Assembly: GCA_013397795.1 (NCBI GenBank)
Contig: VZTJ01004015.1
Location: forward strand, 3,636,553 to 3,700,552
Reading direction: 5' to 3'
Length of the DNA stretch: 64,000 bases
From: Orthonyx spaldingii
Taxonomy: Eukaryota; Chordata; Aves; Passeriformes; Orthonychidae
Positions within the stretch are counted from its first letter, which is position 1. The number at the start of each line of letters is the position of its first letter. The position numbers and the translations under genes are program-made. Below, one piece after another: positions 1 through 12,165 of this stretch. The notes beneath the pieces were generated by a model that saw only the letters and a program-made list of their open reading frames with translations, had not been told where the DNA came from and ran no database searches.

Positions 1-3000
1 CATTCTCCTCTCTGCTTTTAATTGCTTCCTTTTGCAGTCAGTCTGTTAATAATCTGTTTGTGTTGTTTATTGTTTCTGAATCTTAGTTTACATAGCCTGT
101 ATATAAACTCTGTGTCCTTTTGGTATTGCTGCATCATATTGTTGAAGAATGAGATCATATTGCTATGTGAACAAAGCAATATGGAGGATGTCACTCTTGT
201 ATTTTTTCCAGTCTTAATGTTCTCTTCAATGATATGGAAAAATCACTAATAAATATAAATTTGATAACCTTCAGAAAACCTTTTACTGAACAGTCTTGAT
301 TTTTGATTTGTACTAGTTTAAGTCATTCCATTTGCATACAAAAATAATCTCTCTTTTCCCCATCTGTTATGTTATTGATTTACATCTTTCAGGTAGTTAT
401 CTGCAATGATGCACACAAACACTCATAGTTTAATACTGTCATTTTGAGCTGATTTCCTATAGTCTATTGAACATGAAGTTTTAAAAGAAGGTGAAATGTA
501 TCCTAAATTTTTCGAAGTTCATTACAAACTTTGAAAACCAGTTGTAAATCTTCTACAATAATGGATACCTTTACACTCTTTTTTGGTGCTTCATATTTTT
601 GTGACACTTGGTAAATACCACTCTATAGACCAATAAATAGTAATTTTGAACTAGCTTACACCTTGATTGCTTTGTTTAGATAACTCTGTGTGTGTAATCA
701 TGCACACAGACTTTGAGTGAAAATACTTCCTCCCAATGGCTGGCTACAAGGGAAATCAGTAGGTAGTTTTAGCACACTCCCCCTGGTTGGCAAGTACCAT
801 CATAGGTGGTGTTAAACATACCTTCAGGGTATCTTCAGCAGGTGAACCAAATGTTGACCTGCAGAATTTGGATGGCCTTCGGAAGCCAATGATGCATTGG
901 AAATAGACTGAGAGTATCACCTCTGCTTTAAAATGCCTCCTAAGTCGTCTCACTGCAAGAGTGAGTTCAAATTAGTAAGTACTAGGTCCTCCTCCAAAAC
1001 TTGGCTACTATATGCTGGTGGAACTCAAGTTATATGCAAAAGTGGAGTTACAGCTCAAGTGGATACAGCAAAGACAAAGCCCAGTGTGAGTTTGAATAGA
1101 TGTTTTTCTCTAGTAAAGCGTATATACTCTGAATAACATGTTTCCTGGCAATGATCAGTACCAGACACCCAAGTCAATACAGCTGAAGTCTAGCTTGCTT
1201 GTCTGTTCATCTGTGAAAGTAGCCCCTTCTGTCTGATGGTGAGTGAAACAGTGAATGCTTCCCTTTAAATACAGTACAGGACAGTGAAATGCATCAGCCT
1301 CACTTCCTAGACACACAGTTCTTTTCAGAGCTCTGAAGAGCTTCATCTTAGCAATGCTTCTGGACACCATGATATCCAAAGCTAGTCAGCCAATAGTTTG
1401 GAAGGACTTAAAAGAGCACTAACAAAAATTATTAAGAAGTTGGAATGATGAATGCTCTATATGAGAAAAGAGTAAAAAGAAATACAAATAAGTTGGCTGG
1501 CTGATGTATTCTGGCTGTTTATCTGAGGAAGCCTCATGGTAGTGACATCTGTTAGACTATAGACATGACGTTCAATAATCAGGAAAATGCATTCTTTAAA
1601 ACTCTTACCTGTAAGGCTGGGCTAGCTTTGGTCCTGAGTTACTCCACAGCAGAAGTACTCAGGTGACTTAAAGCCAGACAGATCACAAAGAGCTGATCTT
1701 TCATTTTACTGCACTGATAAACTGGTAAAGGCTTGAGGTGCTGGGGTTGCATCTGCCCTAAGTCCTTGCCTTTCCAATTGGTACTTCTAATGAGAACAGG
1801 AGGAAGACCTGCCATCACACTCCATGATGCAGAAAGTCAGAGGACTTTATTTCATTGTAGTGCTGTCATTAGCAGATGAGGAACTTCAGGAAAAAACTTT
1901 CTAAAAGACCAGTCTTTAAAGAATTAAACCCATTCGGTGGCAAGGAAGGAGATTTTTAGTTGGAGATCATAAATGAACATCCCAGTATTAAAGAACTGAA
2001 GGATTACTGTTCCCATGCAGAGCTAACAGCATATCTTGTATCTTTTTATTCCTCCAGAAGGGAAAGAATCATTCAGTTTCTTGATCAGAAACTCTTAAGT
2101 GTTTTAGTAGCAAGGGAAACTGAGGCTTGAAATAATAACACAGGTTTCCCTATGCTGTAGCAAGGCAGGGTGGGGACTTAGATCTGAAAAGGGGAAGGCC
2201 ACGCTTGATGCTGGAGGATAAGAATATTTTACATTTTCCCTTTGGGAATGGTGGAAGCCCTATTAAAATGAGTCGTTTTGAATTTAAACCGAATGAAGCA
2301 CTTCAGAATTTACTATGGGGAACAATCCAGCATTGGCAAGAGAATGAACATAATGACCTAATACTGTAAAGACTGTCTATCTCTGTTTCCTGTAGATCTG
2401 TGAAATGTCTGACTTTTGTAGGATTTGATTCCAATGTGACCACCAAGAAAACAGAATAAGGAAAGTTTTCTTGTTCTTGGTGTGAGTGTAATATTCCCAC
2501 ATTTCTTTATGGCAGTCCTAATCTAAATGATCTGCAATCCTTGAGCACAAAGACTTCAGCTTTAGCTGGGGCAGGTTGCAAACTGCTAAGCCCTGCTAAA
2601 CATCCTCATAGCTGCAAAAGGCACAGGGTTCTTAGGCTTTTATTTGAATAGGCTGTAGCTATTATTAAAATAACCTTCAAGTATTGACTCAAAATCCCTT
2701 CACACTTTGCTAAAATTGTCCTGAAATTTCTGTCATTCTCACTAATATGTTTCATTTTCTTTTCCACATGCTGTACTTAGCATTGTGAGTATTTCTCCCT
2801 CTTCTACCTTCTGTATATTAAAAAAATGTTGGTGCCATTTTCCTAAAACAAATAAGTAAAGTGAAATTTTCCCTTTGATCATTTTCTCTGTTCTTATTAA
2901 AAAGTACATTGCATTTAAAGCTGCCTCTTGTCTGTTGTAGTTTAAATGACAAGTCCAGATTAGGTGCTTTAAAAGTTTGCAGTTACAAATGGAAATGTGT

Positions 3001-3045
3001 TTAACTATTTATAATCGTCTTTGTTTAAATTGTCTTTACACATAG
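1..3045. other. AT-rich single-copy DNA, no supported gene
   Basis: Open frames here are under 80 codons and none resembles a known protein. An acceptor-like signal ends at position 37, but every frame after it either stops quickly or has no donor. No retroelement, RNA gene or long tandem repeat was recognised. Confidence 0.6.
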
Positions 3046-3052
3046 AAGCAAG
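3046..3052 (+). other. Candidate 7-nt microexon or decoy splice pair
   Basis: A pyrimidine-rich acceptor (TTGTCTTTACACATAG) is followed by only seven bases, AAGCAAG, and then a consensus donor, GTAAGTGA. This geometry fits a neural-type microexon, a decoy exon or chance. A seven-base insert would shift the reading frame. A second strong acceptor lies downstream at 3180, before a 60-codon open frame of unknown nature. Nothing else supports transcription here. Confidence 0.15.
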
Positions 3053-5559
3053 GTAAGTGAGCTGCTGAAATGCACAGAAAACAGGATCTTTTTTAAAAGT
3101 CGGTGGTTTTGTGAAATGGGCACATTCTTATCAAGGGCTGAGGAAGTCTTGCTTTTATTTGGTTTTGGTTTTTCCATCAGCATATGAAATATTTACTTGT
3201 TAAGCTGTATCAGGAATACCCCTTTTCCATAGTGTTGTACCAGCCCAACCCATCAATGTGCTGGTTAATTAAGTGTGACCTAAACCAACTTGACTTGAGC
3301 TCTGCATTAAATGCACAAAACCCATTTGAGCTGACCAGCAGCAGAAGTGGTACTCAGAGAAATTGAAAAGGATTTCTCCCAAATGCTTTCTACTTACTTA
3401 CAGCACTCAAGTAATGGCTGAAGATTAGCATATGACATGACAGATTACATTAAGTCATGTCTTTCCAGTGCTTTATGACAGCACTATCACATTAGCTTCT
3501 TAGCACTGGCACATCGAGGCATGCAAATGTTTTCAGACCCTCTTATTCAAATCTACAAGCTGACATGGCAGCCTTGATATGATTATTAGTCATTTGAGAG
3601 ACTTTAATTCACGTCATCAGATAACAGGTTCTGCTAAAAGGTTAGAGAAACTGTCTGCTTTTAATGAAGCCCTCAAAAAAGACCCTCAAAAACCTCCCTG
3701 CTCACAGAGAGCCTGATTTGACTTTATTGACAAGATCCCCCTAAGAGTGAACTTGAGTTGAATAAGTAAGCAGGCATCTAGAGTAAAAAAACCCACTGAC
3801 TTCATTTAAAAATTAGACCAAACTGGGTTGAATTCCTGTCTTTCTGCTTCCCATTTTCTTTCTGGTTGTATCGTAGTTTTAAAGACAAGGTGCTCTGTCT
3901 GGAAAATGTTTTCAGCATATGATGTTGAGTGAGGAAAAGCGGGGCAAAGACTGGTCCAATACTTTAGTGGCAGACTGTCATTATTATACTGAGTGGAAGG
4001 TCACTGCTGCTTACTACAAAGGGTTAACTGATGGTATCTTGTCACAAGGATCTGTGCAGCACAGTTAGGAATTCTCTTTGCACTGTTTTAGTCTGCATCT
4101 ATTAACATGACTTCATAATCAGATGAATTTTGCATTCTAATGAAAATACCTTGTAAATTAGTCACCCATGGTCAGTGGCAGTTGGCACAGGATGAGTGAG
4201 GTGAGAGGTGATGTTCTTCCTGACCAAGTAAAAATGAAAGGAGACCCTTACCATTTAAAAGGATATTTGGTGCTAGAGCAGGGATTTCTCTTTGCAGAAG
4301 GTGTGGGAAAGTGGTGCTGATCCCAGCCAGCATTGCCCCCAGATGAAAGATACATGTCACAAAATTTAAAAAAAAAAAGAATCTGAGTTCTTAAAATCCT
4401 TTGTCATTAGTGTCACAATGGCCTCTGTATCAGTAGAGCTTATGTTAATATTGTACTGCCCAGACAACAACTGACTTCCAGAAAACTACTGGTGTCTCTG
4501 TACCTGGAACTCACCACAGTTTTGTTACCTGATTCGTTGTTGTTGCCTAGGGAGGAAGCTAACAGTTGCTTGTGGCCTTTGTGAAGCGCCCTGTTTAGAT
4601 CGCTTTGCTTATGCCTCAGACTTTCTCTAGAGCCTTGCTTGGTTTGCCTCTTACCAATATGCTAATTGAGAAAGCAGTAGAGAACTGTACTTGGGTTCAT
4701 AGACATTGTGTATTTAGGCTAATTGTTGCAGTTGACTTTGATTTTTTCTTTGAAAAGCCTTTTCAGAATCCCTAGTATAGGACTCACACTGGTTATCAGG
4801 ACATGCACAGACTGAGTTTGAGACAAGCGGTTGACTGCAGCTAATTCACCTTGGTGTAGAGACCCTGGTGTGTATCACCTGTCACATTGCCCCTGAATGT
4901 CACCTCTACAGCACACATCCTCCAGGAACTCTGGCTCTGTTCCTGATGGATATAAATGTGCTGGGTACAAAACAGCTCGCTCCTCTATACCTGCTCACTA
5001 AATCCTCTCATCTTCATTTGCCTTTGCGACTCCTGCAGCTGTGGCCACAGTGGTCCACTCAGATCCAATTGACCTGTTCTGCTTCTATTTCCATGTCTTC
5101 CAACTCTTTTTCTATCTGAGCAAAATCAATTGCTCTAAGTACTACCAGTCTAATCTGACTGTACTTCATCCCATTCCCTAGGAGTAAATTGACAGGATGA
5201 GCAACAAGACAGTGGAACACCAACTTCTCTGTTACTGTTCCCTCCCTTTTTGCCAAGAGCTTTTCTGTCCTTAACCACAGCTCCTCATCACAAGACTCCC
5301 CTTCTGTGCTTCATCAGCACCAACCAAGATTTTTTTTGTGTCTGCCTCACTGATTCTCCATCTCCTCTCACATCCATCTTAAAATGAATCTTTCAGCCTT
5401 GCTTATGCTTGTTAATTTCTCTCTCATTGGATTTATGATCAAGTACTTTAATTTATTAATCATACAATGTCTTTGTAACTGCATTATGTAACTTAAACCA
5501 TGATTTTATGTAACTTTGTACAGTGTTTCGGAACCACAGTTTATATGAAGGCTACTTAC
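3053..5559. other. Single-copy DNA, no supported gene
   Basis: The segment contains a short poly-A run near 4368 and a 60-codon open frame (3184-3366) after an acceptor-like tract, with no recognisable product and no convincing donor. A minus-strand frame at 5059-5256 is rich in Glu codons because of a pyrimidine-rich plus strand. It is not recognised as a family. Confidence 0.55.
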
Positions 5560-5598
5560 CATACCACACAGTTACAGTGCTTTTTGCATGGTTTTTCT
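5560..5598 (-). other. Candidate 39-nt exon on minus strand
   Basis: Read on the minus strand, an acceptor (GGTAACTTTTTCAG) precedes 39 bases that end in ATG and are followed by the consensus donor GTAAGTAG. The length is a multiple of three and two of the three frames are open. No peptide similarity is recognised and no neighbouring exon is evident. It may be a chance pair. Confidence 0.12.
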
Positions 5599-7375
5599 CT
5601 GAAAAAGTTACCAAAGATATTCTGTTACATTATGTTATGTCATTGCTCACAGATTAATTTGCAAGACTAAAATGAAATATTTAGACTTCAGTCTTGCAAA
5701 CTCTTTCACATGAGTTCTCCCACTCAGTTAGAAGAAGATTGGAAAGATCTAGGCCTGTTCATGGGACACTTCAGCAAGTGGCAAAATGGGTAAATGAAAA
5801 CAGAGGGGTTTAGAGCAGCCGTCTCAGGTGGATCTGTGAAGCTTCCTACCTATGGCAAGAATAAAGGGACACAAGATCACAATAAAAGGCAGGACATAGC
5901 TGTACCAATAGTTTTTCCTCATCATAGAATAACTATATGGGCTCTCTTAGCACAGGTTATCCTTGAAGCTGTAAACCAGATTAGATAAAACAAATGATGG
6001 AAAATAATATCTATATCTATCTATATGTCAATAGTATGTATTAGTAAAGATAAAATTATATAACAGCTGTGAATCCTCGCAGCACAAGCAAAATCAATCC
6101 CAAAATTATTCTTATGGGATTTGGTATGAACTAGCCTGGCTGAAGATGTTTCTTTTGAATCCTCCATCATTTCACTGGGCTGGGTACTTGCTGTGAAAAG
6201 GAAGTTCTGTACAACTTTTTCCTGCAGCTCTACTGGCAGCAGGCACCTTAAGCAAACTTTTACTGCACTGGGTGGCACTGGGTGTTGAGATCCAGGACTG
6301 CCATCCCCTCTGTTGGTAGATGTGTTGGTGCTGGCAGAATCCTTGAGTCCTCAGCCTGGCACATTCCCAAACCCAGAATGGCTCCATCCTCCTTGATGGG
6401 TTGATTTCAGCAGCAGAGGGAAGTAACGGGAAATGCCTTCTAAACTGGAGGTTCCGGTTGTCATCCTTCAGCTCCAGTCCTACGAGGGTTTAGAGTAGCT
6501 GCTGACCATATTAGGACATCTGCCCTGCTTACATCTCCTCTGTAGATCTATTTCTGAGCCTCATTTGTCTTTTCTGAAGCACTTGAAATAGAAGACTGGG
6601 ATTAGAAAAATACAAATTATTTTAAAAGCCCTGCTGAGTCTCTGAATTTTTGCAGGCAGTCCTGTACTTGCAGTTATTTCCATCTTGTAGTTTAATACAA
6701 GCTCAAAAATCCATACTGCTTTGCTCCCTTCTGCCTATTTCTTCTGCAAAGTGTACATGTTGATCAATAAAGAATCTATCTCCCCCTTTTCATTACTTCT
6801 AGCCTCCTGCCATACTCATACCCTCTTATACACAGGTTATGAACAATTCCACTGTCTCAAAATTATTTTAAATGTAATTTAGGCTAGAATGCAGTAGAGT
6901 GACAAATGCCAGTGAATTGAGAGGGTTTGTTCACCAGAGGCTGCAATCTCTTGCAACAGCTAACTACGGATCTAATCTTCATTTGCACTTTCCCAGTCCT
7001 GTAACAGATTGCATTACTCTCACCCTTTCTCTCTCTCACTGTTATTAATTCTTCACCTTTAAAAAGATTAATACCTTTCAAGAAATGGACTTGTGTGCTG
7101 ATTCAACTATTCTGACTGCTAATATATGGAGCCCACAGCACTGAGAACAGCAGTTTGATATCCACCACCTGATGGACCTTGATGTACAGCCACTGTTATC
7201 TTAAGTTTTCATGGTTTGTGAGGCTTAACACTTACTGTACTTGGGTAAAAAGGTGCTGTTAGTGGGAATGAAGGAATTGCTCTAAGAACTACAGGATAGT
7301 TTTAGATTAATCCTTCCTGCCAGCTGCACATTTCAATGTTGGAGGGCTGACCCCAGTACCTGGTTTTCTTGTCAG
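5599..7375. other. Single-copy DNA, no supported gene
   Basis: A small TATC/TATA-rich simple stretch lies at 6007-6028. The open frames are short, overlap on both strands and show no protein similarity. Nothing else is recognised. Confidence 0.55.
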
Positions 7376-7445
7376 CAAAAAAGCTTTCAGTGGCCTACTT
7401 GGGAATCAACACAAATATAAGGTGTGATGAAAGGGAAGGGCTGAG
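7376..7445 (+). other. Candidate 70-nt exon
   Basis: The tract ACCTGGTTTTCTTGTCAG precedes 70 bases that end CTGAG and are followed by the consensus donor GTAAGTGG. One frame is open throughout (about 22 codons) and the other two contain stops. The peptide is not recognised. It could be a non-coding RNA exon, an internal coding exon or a chance pair. Confidence 0.15.
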
Positions 7446-9867
7446 GTAAGTGGCAGAAATAGTAGAAATCATTTAAATTTTGTCTGTACCAGAACAGATT
7501 ATGGTGTTGACTTCACAAGGTATCAGCTCTTTCTCATTTCATTGTAGTATTGCTGATATAGAAGTATATCAAGTTGTCTGCCACTGAAATCATGTAAGTA
7601 CGAATTTAATAAAAATCCTCATCTTTAAAATCTGGCATTCAAATATCTGTTAGCAATCATGAATGTAATATTATTCCTTATGCCTACATTTGCATAAAAT
7701 AATGTTTTTACTAAAAACAATTTTGTACTGTTATTATACTAATTTTCATTTTATTTTCTAATTAATAATTCTAGAAATTTAAAAAAATATGCATCTAAAG
7801 TCTGAAATGGGCAGCTGGCATTTCAGGAAACAGCTTAATGGCACAGGGCAGTTTCAGGAGCATTTTAAAGGAATATGGAATCCAGACTAATGCCCAAGTG
7901 ATTATCTTCTCTCCTCTGGCATGTTCCATCTCTTCACTATCCTGGACTGGCTTTCTCTGGGTCTAGCTGTCCTTCATACATCAGTTCTAAGGCCTTGTGT
8001 GGTTTAGGACTTCCAACTCCATGCCAGCATATATGAACTGAAGTTTGTTAACGAGCTGACCTTAATGCCATGTGTATTTCTATACCAAACAGTCTCATGC
8101 TATAAAATTGAGCTTTAAACAAGCTTGTCTGAGCAAGTGGACTCACAGAGTGCTGAACAATTGTGGGTTATGTATTTCTGACACTGAACTGCCTCAGATA
8201 TTCCAACAAACATGCCAATGTGAAGTATAAACATATTTCAGATTGCATCAGCCTTATTTTAAACATGAATTAGCTGGTGAGTGTGGTGCCTATACTGCTA
8301 TTTACCTGTCCCTTTAAATATATATATTTAAATCCTAGGCCATGTGTGACTGAATTTGATTTAGCACTTGGTCTTAAACCACAATGCAGTTTAAGTGAGC
8401 CAGTAATTGGGTTTTCCTCATAGTGACAGAGGATCTCAGAATGAAGTTGCTTTGACAAATATTGTGGGCATTATATTCTTATGGCATGAAACTTTACTCT
8501 GTTGTCACTGAAGTCATGGGTATCCATTGATTTTACTGAAAAGTGGAAGCAACCCCACAGCCAAAAGGGCTTTAAGACACATCTTAGCAGAAATAATTCC
8601 TTGGGTAGGTGGCATTGTCCAAAATACTCTTGGCAAACACAGCTGATTTAGAAAGCAGCTCACATTTCTTCTCGGTGATGTAGTACAACGTATTGCATCA
8701 ATGTGTGTGCTGTTAGATGAAGCTGGTATGACCCACAGTTGAAATCAGCTATAGACTTTAAAAATAAACCAATATTGATACACTTCTAGAGAGAAAATAT
8801 TGCCATATTACAGCTTGGCATTCATCTTCTGGATGTCTGTGAATATATCAGTGTGTGCATAAGTGCCCCCGGAGTGTGTAATCGCACACATGTACAGGTT
8901 CTGCTCTTGTCTGGTGGGCAGATACCATCTTAGAGGCCAGTGGAGGGGGTGCTTACCTTTACAAGGCACTTGTGTAAGTCCATACTTTGTGTCTTCGAGT
9001 GTCTCTTGGAAGCTCTGGTCTTTAACATTGCCTTGCCATGCTGCCTGTGTGGAAAAATGTCATAAGAAATTCCTGTGTGATGGTAGGAACTGTGTGCTGC
9101 TCTACATGAGTCCCTGTACAGAAATGCAGTAGAAGGTTTGTCTGGGGCAGTCACATGTATTTTACAGGATATACCATCCTTTGCTTTGGCTTCCTGTACC
9201 TCTGAAGCCAGCAGGCACCAAAGGGCTCCTGGTAGTCTCTTCCTGCAGTGGTAAAGGACCCTGAGCAATGAGGGCTGGCAATGAGGACACCTGGGTGTGA
9301 CCACGGCAGCGTGTGCTGTGGCTGAACATGTTTAATGGCACCTCACAGCCTCTGTTCTACCAGATAAACTGAAAGTATTTTTTAAGAAAGCAACACAGAA
9401 GTCTCTTTCCTGGATTGCTTGGGGTTTTTTGTTGTTTCTGTAGCAAACACCACTTAGTTGCTCCGTCATCTCTTATTTACTATATTAAGCCTTATTTGGG
9501 TATTTTTGTGTAATAGCATAAATGTAGTGTTTTAAGGGGAGAAGTGTTTGATAAAGAAAAAAAAATCTTTTCATGTTTATTCTCAAGAATGTGTAAAAGT
9601 TGTATGGTTTAAAAAGAAGCTGGAATTCTGAGTGATGTGTCCTGATTGAACAGCCGAAGAGGCAAATCAGTGTGGAAATCCTTATCATATAGTGCTACAA
9701 CTTGGCACAAGTTCAAAAATGATAGGGGAAAATCAGAACTGGGGGTGTGGAATACATCAAGGATTACTGTATACAACTCTAGTGCTAGTGGTCCTGATGG
9801 GAAAGTATTCTGGAGAAATGTTGCTACGTGCTTATGTAGTTTCATGTGGTTTTCAGTATCTCATGGA
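7446..9867. other. Single-copy DNA with AT-rich patches, no gene
   Basis: An AT-rich patch with repeated ATTTT and AATAAT words lies at about 7,620-7,790, and a perfect AT palindrome at 8,313-8,332. The longest frame (8930-9304, minus) has no recognisable domain and no splice or start context. Confidence 0.55.
8313..8332. repeat. 20-bp perfect AT palindrome
   Basis: TTTAAATATATATATTTAAA is exactly self-complementary over 20 bases. Such sequences can extrude as a small cruciform. It may simply be a local expansion of TA repeats. Confidence 0.8.
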
Positions 9868-9920
9868 CATTGTCAGAGTCAGGATACTTGACTAGATGGA
9901 TCTTTTATCTGATATAAATA
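9868..9920 (+). mobile_element. Ancient CR1-type LINE 3' remnant
   Basis: The words GTCAGAGTCAGGATACTTGA and CTAGATGGATCTTTTATCTG match the remembered 3'-UTR phrase of old reptile/bird CR1 elements, in which a 'gacaggatactgggctagatggacc' type motif precedes the tail. Only about 50 bases are recognisable. They are strongly diverged and retain no coding part. The call rests on memory of the family motif and needs a repeat-library search. Confidence 0.45.
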
Positions 9921-12138
9921 ATGATGCAAAAAGAAATAAGCCTGAAGAAATAATCTTATTTTAATAAAATATATAATGACTTCTTTATTCTTGTTGTCAA
10001 TACCAGAATGTAGGCAAGATAGACTCTCTTATCTGCTAGTCTGTATCTATTCACAAGGTTTTTGGAAAATCGAAATGATGATTCTTTTAGAAATGTGACT
10101 TTCAGAATAATATGTATTCAGGCCCTAATAAAGAAAGTATTGCTAGTATGGATGGATGCATTGCATTATTTCAGTAGCAACCATAGCCAGAGAGCTATTA
10201 GACCTCTATTGTGAGATGGTGGATAGTATTTTCTGCCAGAACCTAGCAGAAGGTAGTCAGTGTGATCCTCTAATGACAGGGCCATACATTCACATCTAGG
10301 GAACTTCTGGTTTAACTCTATCCCGTTCCTTTCTGGGCATGATGTATTGGTGGAGTTCTAAGGGACACCCACTGTAACCCCTGGAGAGGGGAAGAAGAAA
10401 TAAGTGTTAATCCCTGACTGCTCAGAGGAAGTCCTAAACACAGCTGTACAACAGACCAAAAGAGCATCCTATCAGGTAGGTGCAGCTCTTGGTTAGATGG
10501 AATCATTCAAAGGAGACATGGATTCCTGTTCCCTTGCTTATGAGAGAAGATACCTCCCATGACCTTCAGCTATAGATTCTCATAATGTTTGTAGGCCCAG
10601 GGAACAACGGATTTTAGAGATAAAAGCTCACAAGGAACTAGCATGTGGCTGTAATTTGGGCATTAAAGAAAAGGTGCTGTGGAGGGAAAGGACTTGCTCT
10701 TGGGAAAGGCTGAAATAACTGAAATACACCACTAAATGTGACTTAGAGGCCGCAGCAGAAGGGAACTCCTTTCTTCCCATTTTAGCAATTCCCAAGTGTT
10801 TAGTAGTAGTTCATTCACTTCATGATAAAAATGAGGAGATTTGAGGTAACACATTTTACAAGGCTTGTTAAACCTTGACAGAAAAAAAAAAAGTTGGCCT
10901 CTAGCACAGCATATTGTGAGCTGAAGGAAACAAGAGTGAGAGGAAGATAGGAATTAGAGCTCCTTGGAGAGCAAACTCTCAAGGGTTTTACAGATACCAG
11001 GTCTTAGTCAAGAAGGACCACAGAGGGACAAAAAGAGAGATTCTGTGATAGCTACAAACGAGTTGTGCTGGAAGGATGAAAGTCTGAAGGACAAGCTGAT
11101 GCCTGCAAGGACTGGCTAGAGGGCACAGTCAGTCAGCAGAGCTGCTAGTAGATGCCTGCTGAGATAAAAAATATGGAGAAAATCAGATAAAAAGCATAAA
11201 ATCTGCTGTGTAACAGTTAACAGGTGTTATGCCTGTTTTTTTAACCACAGGCAGACTTTAAACTGAGCTGGTTCTTACTGGATTTTGTCATTTTTTGCAT
11301 GATTGTTAGAAGTTTGCATTTGCACCCACTAAATTGTAGTTGGATTCTAACTTCAGAAATATTAGCATTCATCTTGCTGCTTCTCCTTCAGCTCCCGCTA
11401 GTCTGTGTTTGCCTATGTGTAACCACCACACACTCACCAAAATATACTACCTCAAAAGGTGATTCAGACCAATAATTGTGCCCTGAGGCATATAGCTGAA
11501 CATTCACCTCAGAAAAATGAACAATTCTAGTAAGTGAGCTCGTGTGTATCATATACAATCAATCCTTTTCAGAAGACTTAACGCACTTAGAGCAAAATGT
11601 AACCCTGCTTTGTTCAAACTCAGTGTATGTTTATAAAAGTATCTGAGTAATGGTTCTGAGAGCTCCTTTAATATATCCATTGGGGAAACAATGAAAAAAT
11701 TTTGGACAAAAAAGTAGTTGAATTTCAATATATGAAAAACAATTTGGAAAATTAAAAAAAAAATTTAGTCAACCCATTCCTGTCAGGAGTATTGCAATTA
11801 TGTGAGTGATGTATGATATATCTGAGAAACTTAGCTGTAACAATGCTGGGGGCTTTTCATAAGTAGGTTTATTTAGAATGCTCATTTGAGACTGAAGACA
11901 AACCTCTGTGTTAAGTCTTTAATAGATAGTTCTATAGAAATTCTGTCTATTCAAAATATAGGTTGTGCAGCATAATGCTCCATCTTGACTAAAGGCTCCA
12001 TAAGATTTAGAAAACAAAGTTTGACTATAAATATTATGATAGTTTTGTAGTTCTATTTTTGTAGGAACATTAACTTGCCAATCTGTTCTATACATGGATC
12101 TGTACCCATAGCTTTAATTCACTTATGGAGTTGATTGC
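9921..12138. other. Single-copy DNA, no supported gene
   Basis: A poly-A run lies at about 10,882. An acceptor-like tract ending at 11,250 is followed by roughly 75 open codons, but there is no good donor and the hydrophobic peptide is not recognised. Nothing further is supported. Confidence 0.5.
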
Positions 12139-12165
12139 AAAAATATATATATATATTTATATATG
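12139..12165. repeat. (TA)n simple repeat
   Basis: An uninterrupted AT/TA run (AAATATATATATATATTTATATATG) forms a short microsatellite. Confidence 0.8.

Noticed and set aside
5059..5256. Minus-strand frame with an acidic stretch (EKELEDMEIEAEQ) after an acceptor-like CTCCTAG
   Set aside because: The acidic run reflects a plus-strand pyrimidine-rich tract. The only nearby donor (GTCAAT) is poor and no family fits.
8930..9304. Minus-strand frame of 124 codons
   Set aside because: No domain, no splice context, overlaps another frame on the plus strand, and has Cys/His-rich but unpatterned composition.
11251..11480. About 75 open codons after a strong acceptor ending at 11,250
   Set aside because: No good donor, the frame ends in a stop without a polyadenylation signal nearby, and the hydrophobic peptide is not recognised.
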